A DNA stretch of 64,000 nt from contig JAXMBM010000002.1 of NCBI GenBank assembly GCA_046349855.1, forward strand, positions 1 to 64,000, given 5' to 3'. The position numbers were made by a program, and so were the translations under genes. The stretch's first letter is position 1. Every line of letters begins with the position of its first letter. The notes under the pieces are model-generated. The model saw only the letters and a list, made by a program, of their open reading frames with translations, did not search any database and was not told where the DNA came from. Positions 44,219-52,721 of this stretch are shown piece after piece. The DNA comes from CAIXSC01 sp046349855 (GTDB taxonomy: Bacteria; Planctomycetota; Planctomycetia; Pirellulales; Pirellulaceae).

Positions 44219-44995
44219 ATGGCCCACGCCGCTCCCGTTGTCATTCGCTGGCCCGCTCACCAACCTCTTCCTCCCGCGCTGGCGACCCTCGTCGCCGACG
44301 CGCCGGGAGCAGTGGTTATCGAGTCGTCTGAGGGCCCAGACGCCTTGCTGGAATGGACAGGGAACCTGGCCGAATTCGCTGGCCCCGCACTACCCGCGCT
44401 GCGGCTTGCTCCGACGACCGATTCCGACCACTTGCTCACTCTCTGCCGGTGGGCACTCCGCCTGCAGCACCTGGCCCAATTGCTCGACTCCGCCCGTCTC
44501 GCCACCGCCCAGTGGCGTCAGGCGGCCCTCACCGATCCGATCACGGGCCTGCGGAACCGCCGCGGCTGGGACGAACAGCTTGCCGCCGCCCCTTCTCCCG
44601 CCCCTCCCGGTTGGGCCCTGATCCTCCTCGACCTCGACAACTTCAAAGCGGTCAACGCCCAGTTCGGACTCGCCCACGGCGACCTGCTCCTGGCCCAGGT
44701 CGGCCGTCAACTGGCACACCAGACCGCTCCTGAGGAGATCGTAGCGCGCTGGGGTGGCGACGAATTCGCCATCGCCTTCCCCTGCGACTCGGCCCACGCC
44801 GCGGCCCTCCGCGCCACCCAGTGGCAACGGGCCGCCGCCATCCCCGCGTCCCCCCTACGGCCCGCGATCACCGCCAGCACCGGCTGGGCCTGGTCCGCTC
44901 TCGGACTTCCCCCGCGAGAACTGTTTCCGCACGCCGAAGCCGCGCTGCGGGCCGCCAAGTCGCTCGGCCGAAACCGCCTCTTCCCCGCCGTTTAA
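44219..44995 (+). CDS. Diguanylate cyclase (GGDEF domain)
   Basis: A 258-aa protein with a short N-terminal part of unknown type and a C-terminal GGDEF domain. The domain start LTDPITGLRNRRGWDEQL and the active-site motif ARWGGDEFAIAF are intact, with LLDLDNFKAVNAQFG supplying the metal-binding Asp. It should make cyclic-di-GMP if active. No sensory or membrane domain is recognisable. It is monocistronic, facing the lipoprotein gene downstream. Confidence 0.9.
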   Translation: MAHAAPVVIRWPAHQPLPPALATLVADAPGAVVIESSEGPDALLEWTGNLAEFAGPALPALRLAPTTDSDHLLTLCRWALRLQHLAQLLDSARLATAQWRQAALTDPITGLRNRRGWDEQLAAAPSPAPPGWALILLDLDNFKAVNAQFGLAHGDLLLAQVGRQLAHQTAPEEIVARWGGDEFAIAFPCDSAHAAALRATQWQRAAAIPASPLRPAITASTGWAWSALGLPPRELFPHAEAALRAAKSLGRNRLFPAV

Positions 44996-45015
44996 CACGC
45001 GGCGGTGGGCCAGCA

Positions 45016-45037
45016 GGCAATTTCGCAAAATTCTGCC
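45016..45037 (+). terminator. Possible terminator hairpin after the GGDEF gene
   Basis: GGCAATTT and AAATTCTGCC can pair around the loop CGCA with one bulged base. It lies 20 nt downstream of the GGDEF stop codon. No T-run follows, so confidence is low. Confidence 0.3.
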
Positions 45038-45135
45038 AGCGGCGTCTCAAGTTCCCGGCTCCCGCTACCGATAGTAGGGGCTGAAACGGTCAGTCAAACC
45101 AGGATGGTTGAGCGAACTTTAACGAGAGAAACGCC

Positions 45136-45660
45136 ATGAACTACTCGACTCACTCGCCGTCGCTTCGCCATCTCCCCTGGATTGTGCTGCTGGCTTTGGG
45201 AGTGACCGGCTGCCAGGCTCTGCCGTCGGCTGCCGTCCTGCCCACCGACGCGGCCCCGCTGATGGAAGGAATGGGTCAACCGCCCGCCGCGGTCGCGGAG
45301 CCTCAAACCAATCACTGCGTCGTGGTGTTGAAAGGCGCGGATGATTCCACGAAACGCATCAAGATCGATCTGGAGCAGGAGACGCACGTCCAGGATCTGC
45401 TGGCCCGTTCCGGCGCCGCCAAACGCTACCGCCGCATGGAAATCCAACTCATCCGCACCACTCCGACCGGTGCCAAGCACCGTATGGGAGTCGATTTTGA
45501 CCGTTCGAGTCGCAAGGTGGCCATGCAGTCCGACTACTCCGTGCAGCACGGCGATGTGCTGGTAGTAACCGAGGATCCGACCACCTTCATCGACGACCTC
45601 CTGCAGCGGCGCGGCGGTTCCAAGCAGAAGAGCGGTATCGCCGGCCTGCTCGGCATGTAA
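45136..45660 (+). CDS. Putative lipoprotein of unknown function
   Basis: A 174-aa protein with a lipoprotein signal peptide: hydrophobic stretch WIVLLALGVTGC with C26 as lipidation site (V-T-G-C lipobox). The mature part has a beta-type segment (HCVVVLKGADDSTKRIKIDL) and a ubiquitin-like or SLBB-like look ending in YSVQHGDVLVVTEDP. The tail is basic. The region resembles the periplasmic SLBB part of polysaccharide export proteins, but the full export domain is absent. The function is unassigned. Confidence 0.75.
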   Translation: MNYSTHSPSLRHLPWIVLLALGVTGCQALPSAAVLPTDAAPLMEGMGQPPAAVAEPQTNHCVVVLKGADDSTKRIKIDLEQETHVQDLLARSGAAKRYRRMEIQLIRTTPTGAKHRMGVDFDRSSRKVAMQSDYSVQHGDVLVVTEDPTTFIDDLLQRRGGSKQKSGIAGLLGM

Positions 45661-45707
45661 CCCGTCTGTGCCACTTCGCGGCGGCGAATCTGCCGACGGA
45701 CGGGATC

Positions 45708-45918
45708 TGTGCGATCACTGACTGCGTGTGGGACCACTGACTGCGTGTGCGATCACTGACTGCGTGTGGGATCACTGACTGCGTGTGGGACCACTGACTG
45801 CGTTTGGGATCACTGACTGCGTTTGGGACCACGGACGACGTGTGCGATCGCCGACGGCGTGTGGGACCGCGGACGACGTGTGCGATCGCTGACGGCAAGT
45901 GGGACCACGGAGTGGTCC
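45708..45918. repeat. Ten-unit 19-bp tandem array ending in a REP-like hairpin (copy B)
   Basis: Ten head-to-tail units of 19 bp (45708-45897) resemble TGTGGGACCACTGACTGCG, alternating between GGACCAC and CGATCAC variants and diverging at the right end. An eleventh unit runs into the hairpin GGACCAC-GGA-GTGGTCC (45902-45918). There are no spacers, so this is not a CRISPR array. It fills the gap between the convergent lipoprotein and metalloprotease genes. Confidence 0.9.
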
Positions 45919-45938
45919 ACTACAATGGGGAACGTTGG

Positions 45939-47003
45939 TTACTTGTCTAACATGGCGTCGCGCAATTTGCCCAGCAGTTCGGGATGCGTCAGCTTCGGCG
46001 TGTCTTGAACGAGATGTACGAAGTTGTCGGCCAGGATCTCGTCCGGGTGGATGATGTACCTGGTATTGCGGCCAATCCGGACGAAGTACGCAGGCGTCTT
46101 GTCGGGGTCGAGCAGGACCGGCTTTCCGTCGCGGAGTTGCGGGCGCCAACGATCCCCGCCGGCTGGCTCCACCACCAGCAGCTGGAATTTCAGGTAGCGG
46201 AAAAACGAGCCCCCCTGAGCCGGATCATAGCGTTCGACGGTCGATAGCAGCACGGGCGCCACCGTCACCGCTTCACCGTCGATCTGCAGTTCCACGCGAC
46301 AGTCGACACGGGGCCCGTCCGGATTGGTGATTTTCCGGGACTGGAGGTCCGGGGGCAGCGGAATCTCGGGGCCCGTCACGAACCCGATAATCGCATAGAC
46401 TCGCTGGCGCCAGGCGGGATTCTGGTTGCTGAGAATGTGGAACAGTTCGTGGGTGAGGACGCGTTCCAGAGCCTCCGGGGCGCGGCCCAGGACGGGACGT
46501 GGAAGGATGACGGCCGGCCCGCGACAGTAGGGGGCCTGTCCTTCCTCGCGTCCGGTGGTGGTGATGAAACGGATCTCCGCGGGCCAGGGGAGCGGCGGCA
46601 GCTGAGCCAGCCGCGCTCGCAGCCGATCGGCGGCCCGCACGACGCGCTGCCAGTCTTCGTCGAGCCACTCTTCCGCCTGTTCGGCAAAGAACTGCCGCGT
46701 CACCTGATCTCCCGGATCGTCGGCGCGTTCCAGGCGACTGGCGCGATCAAACGGACTGAGCGCGCGTGTGAAATCGTCTGCGCGCCCCAGGTGCTGGCGA
46801 GCCTCTTCACGCGACAGCCGCACCAGACGGGAATTGCCGATCCATGCCTCTTCGCCTTCCCGAGCGGCGACGGGGAGCGGTGCCGCACACGTCAAAGCGA
46901 ACAGCAACACGACGACGCCAGGACAGATTCCGCCGCTGTGCCCGACACGTGACGAGCCGGGCGGAGCAGGGGAGGAGGGTTGGGAGAGCAGCATACGGGG
47001 CAT
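45939..47003 (-). CDS. Secreted HEXXH metalloprotease-like protein
   Basis: A 354-aa exported protein from the ATG at 47003 (AAGGA 10 nt upstream; two further in-frame starts lie upstream and downstream). The signal segment is GICPGVVVLLFALTCAAPLP. The zinc motif HELFH stands in VLTHELFHILSNQNPAW, and a conserved acidic segment HPDEILADNFVHLV near the C terminus could provide the third ligand. No specific peptidase family is assigned. It is divergent from the 36-residue membrane peptide. Confidence 0.8.
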   Translation of the reverse strand: MPRMLLSQPSSPAPPGSSRVGHSGGICPGVVVLLFALTCAAPLPVAAREGEEAWIGNSRLVRLSREEARQHLGRADDFTRALSPFDRASRLERADDPGDQVTRQFFAEQAEEWLDEDWQRVVRAADRLRARLAQLPPLPWPAEIRFITTTGREEGQAPYCRGPAVILPRPVLGRAPEALERVLTHELFHILSNQNPAWRQRVYAIIGFVTGPEIPLPPDLQSRKITNPDGPRVDCRVELQIDGEAVTVAPVLLSTVERYDPAQGGSFFRYLKFQLLVVEPAGGDRWRPQLRDGKPVLLDPDKTPAYFVRIGRNTRYIIHPDEILADNFVHLVQDTPKLTHPELLGKLRDAMLDK

Positions 47004-47071
47004 GCGACGGAATCCTTTTTTGGTATGGTGAGTTTCCGACAACGCGGAAGCTCTCCTGGGAGGAACGAACC

Positions 47072-47182
47072 ATGGCCCGCTGGCCGCGGCACGCCTGGAC
47101 GACGATTTTCACCTACGTGGCGATTTTTATCCTGTTTCCTCTGTGTGGCTATCTGGCCTACCTCTGGGTCCGCGGAGGCTAA
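47072..47182 (+). CDS. 36-residue single-pass membrane peptide
   Basis: Short ORF with a very good ribosome-binding site: GGGAGG about 9 nt upstream of the ATG at 47072. The product has a basic start (MARWPRHAW) and one transmembrane helix (TIFTYVAIFILFPLCGYLAYLW), ending in VRGG. Divergent from the metalloprotease gene by about 68 bp. The dispersed 73-nt element follows its stop. Coding status is inferred from ribosome-binding site and helix only. Confidence 0.65.
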   Translation: MARWPRHAWTTIFTYVAIFILFPLCGYLAYLWVRGG

Positions 47183-47187
47183 CGATT

Positions 47188-47260
47188 TGTCCAACCCAGA
47201 GCTTCGGGCTGCCGAGCCGGACAACGGGTTTTTCGTCCGTTGCTTAAGGTCCCAAACGAC
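47188..47260 (+). repeat. Structured 3'-flanking element, copy 2
   Basis: Starts 6 nt after the stop of the 36-residue peptide gene, in sense orientation, and aligns without gaps to the element after the Rieske gene. Its hairpin CAACGGG/TCCGTTG (47222-47242) keeps pairing by a G-T wobble where copy 1 has an A-T pair. The remaining 120 bp up to glnD show nothing recognisable. Confidence 0.6.
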
Positions 47261-47382
47261 AGGCCACAAGTCCGTCGTACCCGAAATTGAAGAGTTGACA
47301 GAGCACCAACGGCAATAGGGCGGTCCAACCGACCCCGGTCGCAGGGCGCAGGAAGAGCCGGATTCCACGTCCCTCGCCAGGC

Positions 47383-50034
47383 TCAACTGGTGGCCGGCTG
47401 CTGTAACTGCTCGATCGCTTCGTACAGTCGGCGGCGGACTTCCTTCAGCTGAGCCTCATCGACGACTTTCCGACCGTCCGGACCGGTGACATAGAAAACG
47501 TCGACGACCTGGTCGAGATGCGTGCCGATCTTGGCGACGTTGACCGACAGCGACAGCTCGAACAAGGTGCGGGTGATGGCGTACAGCAGGCCCATCTGGT
47601 CGAGGGCGAAGACATCGATGATCGTGAAGCGGTCCGACGTCTGCGTGTCGATTCGCACCACCGTCGGATTCTGGCTCAGTTCCTCCGGCGTCGGCTGCGA
47701 CTTGCTCCCCCAGACTTTGCGGAACACGGGGGGCTTGCCCGCGCGATCCTGCAATGCGGCCACCAGGGCTCGGCAAACCGCATCGTGCCGTTCCGGCGGC
47801 GGCTCGTCGGAGAAGTCCGGATCTTCGACCAGGAACCGGTCGAGCACCAGATTGTCGGCCAGCGTATTGATTTCCGCCGACAGGATGCGCAGTCCCTGGC
47901 TGGTGAGGGCTCCGGTGAGTCGATGGAAGATACCGGGTGCGATGTCCTCGTAGGTCCCCACCGTGTACTCGGTCGTCTTCGGCTGCGGATCGTATTTGCC
48001 CCAGGCCACCGCGTCCTGCCGCCCCAAGTGACGCAGGCGTTCCAGCTCACCGATAACCTGATCGGGCGTGCGGGAGAGAAGATACGAGCGGGGGAGCGCC
48101 TGGAGGTGCCGGTTCCACCAGTCGGCCTCGGCAATCGGCTTGACGAGCGACCGGATCTCGAGGCGTTTCTGGGCGACCGACTCCTGTCCCGACAGGTCGT
48201 GCGGGTCCCCTGCCAGATGACGCATCGTCCGCTGGTACAGGTCGGTCAGCAGTCGGAGCTTCCAGTCGGTAAGCACGTTCGGCCCCACGCCCGCCAGGTC
48301 GGCGCAGGTCAGCAGGTACATCAGCTGCAGGCGATCCGGGGTTCCCATCTCGACGGCGAACTTGACCACCACCGCATCGTCGCTGGTGTCGCGCCACTGC
48401 GCCAGATGGGACATGGTGAGGTGCTTGTGCACCAGGAACCGCAGGATGTCGGTGTCTTCCTCGCCAATCCCCAGCGACCGACCGGCGTCCTCGGCCAGCT
48501 TCTTCCCGACTTCGCTGTGATCCCCGACGTAGCCCTTGCCCAGGTCATGGAGCAGCAGCGCCAGGTGGAGCAGATCCTTGCGGCGCAGTCCGCGATAGGT
48601 TTCGCCGAGCACATCGGTGCGGCTGCGGAATTCCGTGGCGCACTCCACCGCGCGGATCGAGTGTTCGTCGACCGTAAACTTGTGGAAGTCGTTGAACTGC
48701 ATCAGATGGCGGGCGTGAGCCAGCGGAGGAACGATCTTTTCCAGCACGCGCAACTCATGCAGCCGCCGCAACAGTTCGCCCAGCCGGGCGGGCTGCGCCA
48801 TCAGGGCCATGAACCGCCGCGCGACCTCCGGGGAAAACTCGACCGACTGCTGTTTGAGCATCGCTTCGCGGATCGCCGACCAGGTCCGGTGTTCGATCCG
48901 CTTATCGGTGAGATTCGCCAGTTCCATCAGTCGCAGGATTTCGGCCGGATCGTTGGCCACGCGCGGCAGCCCGTGCTTCGTGACGGAAATGAACCGCGGT
49001 CCCACGCGGAAATCGCGATCCAGTTTGTAGCTCACCAGGGGCGAAAGCAGGTGGAGCGCTCCGGCGATGGGGCGGGAGTCGGCCAGGAAGTACGAGGCGA
49101 TGTACCGCACCTCACTGGTGTGTCGGAAGTAGTCCCGCATCAACTGTTCGACCGGCAGTACGCTCTCGTCTCCCGGGTAACCGTAGAGTTCCGCCAGCCG
49201 CAGCTGCTCGCTCTTGGTGAGCACATCCTGGGCCTTGCCGGCGTGGAAATGGAGTTCATTCCGCAGGCGGAGCAGGAATTCGCGGGCGGACTGCAGGCGC
49301 TGATAGTCCTCCCGTGACAGAACGCCGGCCCGCACCAGATTCTCCGGTTCCACCTCGCCGCACCGCACGAACCCGACCCAGCGGACCAGCTGGATGTCGC
49401 GCAATCCGCCCCGCGACCGTTTGACGTGCGGTTCCAGCAGGTAATTGGTTTCGCCAAACTGTCGCCGTTCGTCGCGTCGCGCCTGGTCGATCAGCGGAAT
49501 CAGACGTCGGCCGCGGCGCCGGGCCAGCTTGCGGAACTGCTCGCAGAACTTGTTGAACAGCACTTCGCTGCCGGCGAGCCGGCGACTTTCGGCCAGCGAG
49601 GTGAAGATGGTGGCGTCCTGTTGCGCCAGCTGGCAGGCGTCGGCTGCCGTCCGCGCGCTGAAGCCGAGTTGGAGTCCGACGTCGAAGACGTGCTGGGTGA
49701 AGCGTCGCACGAGCGGTTGCACGAGTTTGTCGGCCCCGCTGGCGTAGAGCAGCATCACGTCGACATCGGAGTAGGGAGCCGTGTCGCGGCGACCATAGCC
49801 GCCGTACGGCACCAGCACCGCCTGCTCTTCCAACATGGTCTGATCGATGCCCAGGGCGACGAGCGCTTCCTGGTACAGATCGAGGACCACGGCATCGAGG
49901 AGATCGGTGAGGGCCGAGCAGACCTGGATGCCGGGCGAACCGGCGGCGTGCTGGCGGCGCAACTTGTCCCGGCCCGCGGCGAGTTTTTCGCGCGTCTCGA
50001 TGACAATCGGTGGAAGCCGGGACGAAGCGGCCAT
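47383..50034 (-). CDS. glnD: [Protein-PII] uridylyltransferase/uridylyl-removing enzyme
   Basis: Bifunctional nitrogen sensor (883 aa, full length) that uridylylates PII under nitrogen limitation and removes UMP when glutamine is high. Domains in order: nucleotidyltransferase with GGYGRRDTAPYSDVDVMLL at about residue 77, a GlnD-PII-uridylyltransferase linker, an HD domain with LHDLGKGYVGDHS near residue 495, and two ACT domains (about 680-740 and 800-870) for glutamine sensing. It follows the PII gene (88-bp gap) and amt, so the whole signalling unit is in one cluster. Confidence 0.96.
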   Translation of the reverse strand: MAASSRLPPIVIETREKLAAGRDKLRRQHAAGSPGIQVCSALTDLLDAVVLDLYQEALVALGIDQTMLEEQAVLVPYGGYGRRDTAPYSDVDVMLLYASGADKLVQPLVRRFTQHVFDVGLQLGFSARTAADACQLAQQDATIFTSLAESRRLAGSEVLFNKFCEQFRKLARRRGRRLIPLIDQARRDERRQFGETNYLLEPHVKRSRGGLRDIQLVRWVGFVRCGEVEPENLVRAGVLSREDYQRLQSAREFLLRLRNELHFHAGKAQDVLTKSEQLRLAELYGYPGDESVLPVEQLMRDYFRHTSEVRYIASYFLADSRPIAGALHLLSPLVSYKLDRDFRVGPRFISVTKHGLPRVANDPAEILRLMELANLTDKRIEHRTWSAIREAMLKQQSVEFSPEVARRFMALMAQPARLGELLRRLHELRVLEKIVPPLAHARHLMQFNDFHKFTVDEHSIRAVECATEFRSRTDVLGETYRGLRRKDLLHLALLLHDLGKGYVGDHSEVGKKLAEDAGRSLGIGEEDTDILRFLVHKHLTMSHLAQWRDTSDDAVVVKFAVEMGTPDRLQLMYLLTCADLAGVGPNVLTDWKLRLLTDLYQRTMRHLAGDPHDLSGQESVAQKRLEIRSLVKPIAEADWWNRHLQALPRSYLLSRTPDQVIGELERLRHLGRQDAVAWGKYDPQPKTTEYTVGTYEDIAPGIFHRLTGALTSQGLRILSAEINTLADNLVLDRFLVEDPDFSDEPPPERHDAVCRALVAALQDRAGKPPVFRKVWGSKSQPTPEELSQNPTVVRIDTQTSDRFTIIDVFALDQMGLLYAITRTLFELSLSVNVAKIGTHLDQVVDVFYVTGPDGRKVVDEAQLKEVRRRLYEAIEQLQQPATS

Positions 50035-50121
50035 GGCAATGCCCGGTACGACGGGTCCTTCCGTAGGTCCTGCGGCGCCGCAGCGGGCGGAAACTCCCCC
50101 CGCGCAGCGCTCCCCAACCCG

Positions 50122-50460
50122 TTACAGGGCGTCCTCGCCCGTTTCGCCGGTGCGGATCCGAACCACGTTCGTCAGCTCGCCGACGAAGATCTTGCCGTCG
50201 CCAATCTGTCCCGTCTGCGCTCCCCGCAGGATCGTGTCGATCACCGCCTGCAGGCTGCCATCCGAACAGACGACTTCGATCTTCACCTTGGGAACGAAAT
50301 CGACGGCGTACTCGGTGCCACGGTACATTTCCGTGTGCCCCTTCTGCCGGCCAAACCCACGAACCTCGGTGATTGTCATGCCGTGAATGCCCTGCTCGGT
50401 CAGCGCATTCTTGATGTCCTCGACCTTGAAGTGCCGGACAATCGCTTCGACCTTTTTCAT
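50122..50460 (-). CDS. glnK: Nitrogen regulatory protein PII (GlnB/GlnK)
   Basis: Trimeric signalling protein (112 aa, standard length). The T-loop holds the uridylylation target Y51 in YRGTEYAVDF, and the B- and C-loop nucleotide contacts are GDGKIFV and RIRTGETGEDA. The position directly after amt (15-bp gap) points to the GlnK type, which gates the ammonium transporter. The symbol rests on this context; GlnB would be indistinguishable by sequence alone. Confidence 0.93.
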   Translation of the reverse strand: MKKVEAIVRHFKVEDIKNALTEQGIHGMTITEVRGFGRQKGHTEMYRGTEYAVDFVPKVKIEVVCSDGSLQAVIDTILRGAQTGQIGDGKIFVGELTNVVRIRTGETGEDAL

Positions 50461-50475
50461 GACCCTACTGCGCTC

Positions 50476-51894
50476 CTAGAGGAAAATGTAGCCTTCTTCG
50501 CCATGCTGACTCAGATCGAGCCCCTGGATCTCCTCGTCGCGTGACACGCGCAGGCCCAGGCTGGCATCCAGCACTTTGAGAAGGACGAATGTAACGGCGG
50601 CACTGAACACCCAGGTCACTCCGATCGCCAGCAACTGCCCCACCAGGAGGCTGGTATTCCCGTCCACCAGCCCCAGAGGCTGCCCCTGTGACACGGCCGC
50701 GTCGGCTACGTTTCGCGTCGCGAACACGCCCGTCAACACGGCTCCCAGCGTGCCTCCCACGCCGTGCACGCCGAAGGCGTCCAGCGAATCGTCGTAGCCG
50801 CAGGCCATCTTCAAGCGACTGCACGAATAGCAGCAGACCACGCCCGCGATGACTCCCATGAGCATCGCCGGCAACGGCTGCACGAAACCGGCCGCCGGCG
50901 TGACGCACACCAGGCCGGCCACCGCCCCCGAGCAGGCACCGAGCACGCTCGGCTTGCCGCGCAGCACCCATTCGATGCCCGCCCATCCCAGCGTGCCGGC
51001 GGCCGCGGCAAAGTGCGTGGCCGCAAAGGCACTGGCCGCCAACCCGTCGGAAGCCAGCTGACTCCCCGCATTGAATCCGAACCAGCCCACCCACAGCATG
51101 GCCGCCCCCAGCGTGGTGTAGGTCAGATTGTGCGGAGGCATCGGTTCGCTGCCGTAGCCCAGCCGCCGCCCCATCACCACGGCGCAAACCAGCGCCGATA
51201 CTCCCGAACTGATATGCACGACCGTCCCGCCGGCGAAGTCGAGTGCCCCGCCGGCCCACCCGGGACCGTACGCCAGGATACCACCGTCCCAGACCCAGTG
51301 ACACAGCGGGCAGTAGACGATCGTTCCCCAGAGGATCACGAACACGACCAGCGTGCGAAACCGCATCCGCTCGGCAAACGCCCCGCAGATCAGGGCCGGC
51401 GTAATGATGAAGAACATGCCCTGGAAGAGCATGTGGGTGAACCGAGGAATCTTGCCTTCCTGAGGCGTGACCGGCCCCTTGGCCTCGTCCGACCATTCCC
51501 GCTGCACGCCGCGCATGCCGACAAACTGGCCGTTGCCGACGTAGGGGTTGTAGCCGGTCTCCGAAGCGGCCGCGGGATCGCCGCCAAACGAGAGCGAATA
51601 GCCGTACAGTCCCCAGAGAACGGTCATCAACCCCATCAGGAAGACGCATTGCATCATGACGCCGAGCACGTTCTTCTTGCGGACCAGGCCGCTGTAGAAC
51701 ATGGCCAGTCCAGGGGCCGTCATGAAGAGCACCAGCGCTGCTGAGGTGAGCAGCCAGGCGTTGTGACCCGCCAGAGCCGCCTCGGCAGTCGCCGCCGCCG
51801 CCGCGCCTTCATCTGCCTGAGCGACAATGCCCAGGCCGATTAACGTTGCCAAAAACACAGCTCCCGCCCCACACCACCGCCAATAGCTGGGCAT
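50476..51894 (-). CDS. amt: Ammonium transporter
   Basis: Membrane protein of 472 aa with a cleaved signal peptide and eleven helices expected. The ammonium-pore twin histidines are present in GGTVVHISSGVSAL and DAFGVHGVGGTLG. The Amt signature FYSGLVRKKNVLGVMMQ lies in helix 1. The C-terminal tail contacts PII in homologues. The ATG at 51894 was chosen over a longer frame; GGGGAGAGG precedes it by about 8 nt. It leads the amt-PII-glnD set. Confidence 0.96.
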   Translation of the reverse strand: MPSYWRWCGAGAVFLATLIGLGIVAQADEGAAAAATAEAALAGHNAWLLTSAALVLFMTAPGLAMFYSGLVRKKNVLGVMMQCVFLMGLMTVLWGLYGYSLSFGGDPAAASETGYNPYVGNGQFVGMRGVQREWSDEAKGPVTPQEGKIPRFTHMLFQGMFFIITPALICGAFAERMRFRTLVVFVILWGTIVYCPLCHWVWDGGILAYGPGWAGGALDFAGGTVVHISSGVSALVCAVVMGRRLGYGSEPMPPHNLTYTTLGAAMLWVGWFGFNAGSQLASDGLAASAFAATHFAAAAGTLGWAGIEWVLRGKPSVLGACSGAVAGLVCVTPAAGFVQPLPAMLMGVIAGVVCCYSCSRLKMACGYDDSLDAFGVHGVGGTLGAVLTGVFATRNVADAAVSQGQPLGLVDGNTSLLVGQLLAIGVTWVFSAAVTFVLLKVLDASLGLRVSRDEEIQGLDLSQHGEEGYIFL

Positions 51895-52021
51895 GTCCGC
51901 CTCTCCCCTCACGACCTGCGAGTGCCTGCACTTACGAGCGACACAGGCTACCCTTACGGCGGGCGTCCGTAAAGTGTGGCACGGCCCTCCCGCCACGGCC
52001 GAGTGTCGTCGTGCCCGAGCG

Positions 52022-52588
52022 TCATCGGGAGTTCATCCGCGCGGGCTTGATCCAGGGGACGTCCGGTACCTGTTCGGCCTGATTGGCGGCCCGCGCCGCC
52101 ACAAACAGCAGGTCGCTTAACCGATTGAGATACTTCACGATCCGCAGTGACGCCCCGGGCGGATCGGCCACTGCCAGCGCGACCACACGCCGCTCGGCCC
52201 GCCGGCAAATCGTACGAGCCAGATGCAGCGACGCCGCCAGCGGAGTCCCGGCGGGGAGAATGAACTGCCGCAGCGGCGGCAAATCAGCCTCCAGCCGGTC
52301 AATGTCCGCCTCCAATTGCTCGACATGGGCCTCGCCAATCAACTCCATTCCCTGGGTGGCCGGATCGGGAGTCGCCAACTCGCCACCCACCGCAAACAGC
52401 TCATGCTGCACCCGAGTGAGGAGCGGATCGAGCGTCGCCGGCACCGGCTGGGCCCGCGCCACTCCCAACGCCGCGTTCAATTCGTCCACCGTCCCGTAGG
52501 CTTCGATTCGCCGATCGTCCTTCCGCACCGGTGGTCCGCCAAACGTCCGCGTCTCACCCTCGTCCCCCACCTTCGTATAAATCTTCAT
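52022..52588 (-). CDS. Cob(I)alamin adenosyltransferase, PduO/MMAB type
   Basis: Enzyme (188 aa) transferring the adenosyl group from ATP to cob(I)alamin to make coenzyme B12. The ATP-binding loop TKVGDEGETRTFGG opens the protein, followed by YGTVDELNAALG. The active-site helix reads ARTICRRAERRVVAL, and a conserved motif is KYLNRLSDLLFVAAR. This is the PduO/MMAB type and is unrelated to CobA. No other cobalamin genes are adjacent, so it probably supports salvage. Confidence 0.93.
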   Translation of the reverse strand: MKIYTKVGDEGETRTFGGPPVRKDDRRIEAYGTVDELNAALGVARAQPVPATLDPLLTRVQHELFAVGGELATPDPATQGMELIGEAHVEQLEADIDRLEADLPPLRQFILPAGTPLAASLHLARTICRRAERRVVALAVADPPGASLRIVKYLNRLSDLLFVAARAANQAEQVPDVPWIKPARMNSR

Positions 52589-52721
52589 CGAATGCTCTCG
52601 CTGCTGAACATGTTTGCGACCGGTCGTCCTCGCACGTCGACGGCGCGACGATCGTCCCTATAATAGGGCCTCGCTGCCGGTCCGCACCGGACGATTTGGA
52701 AAACCTGATCGGAGTCCTGCC

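Noticed and set aside
45708..45918. CRISPR-like array
   Set aside because: The 19-bp units are head to tail with no spacers and no cas genes nearby.
47518..49317. Plus-strand ORF of 599 aa inside glnD
   Set aside because: Antisense shadow of GlnD, whose motifs are complete on the minus strand.
51977..51982. TGGCAC as a sigma-54 -24 box for amt
   Set aside because: It is on the plus strand, pointing away from amt, and has no matching -12 element.
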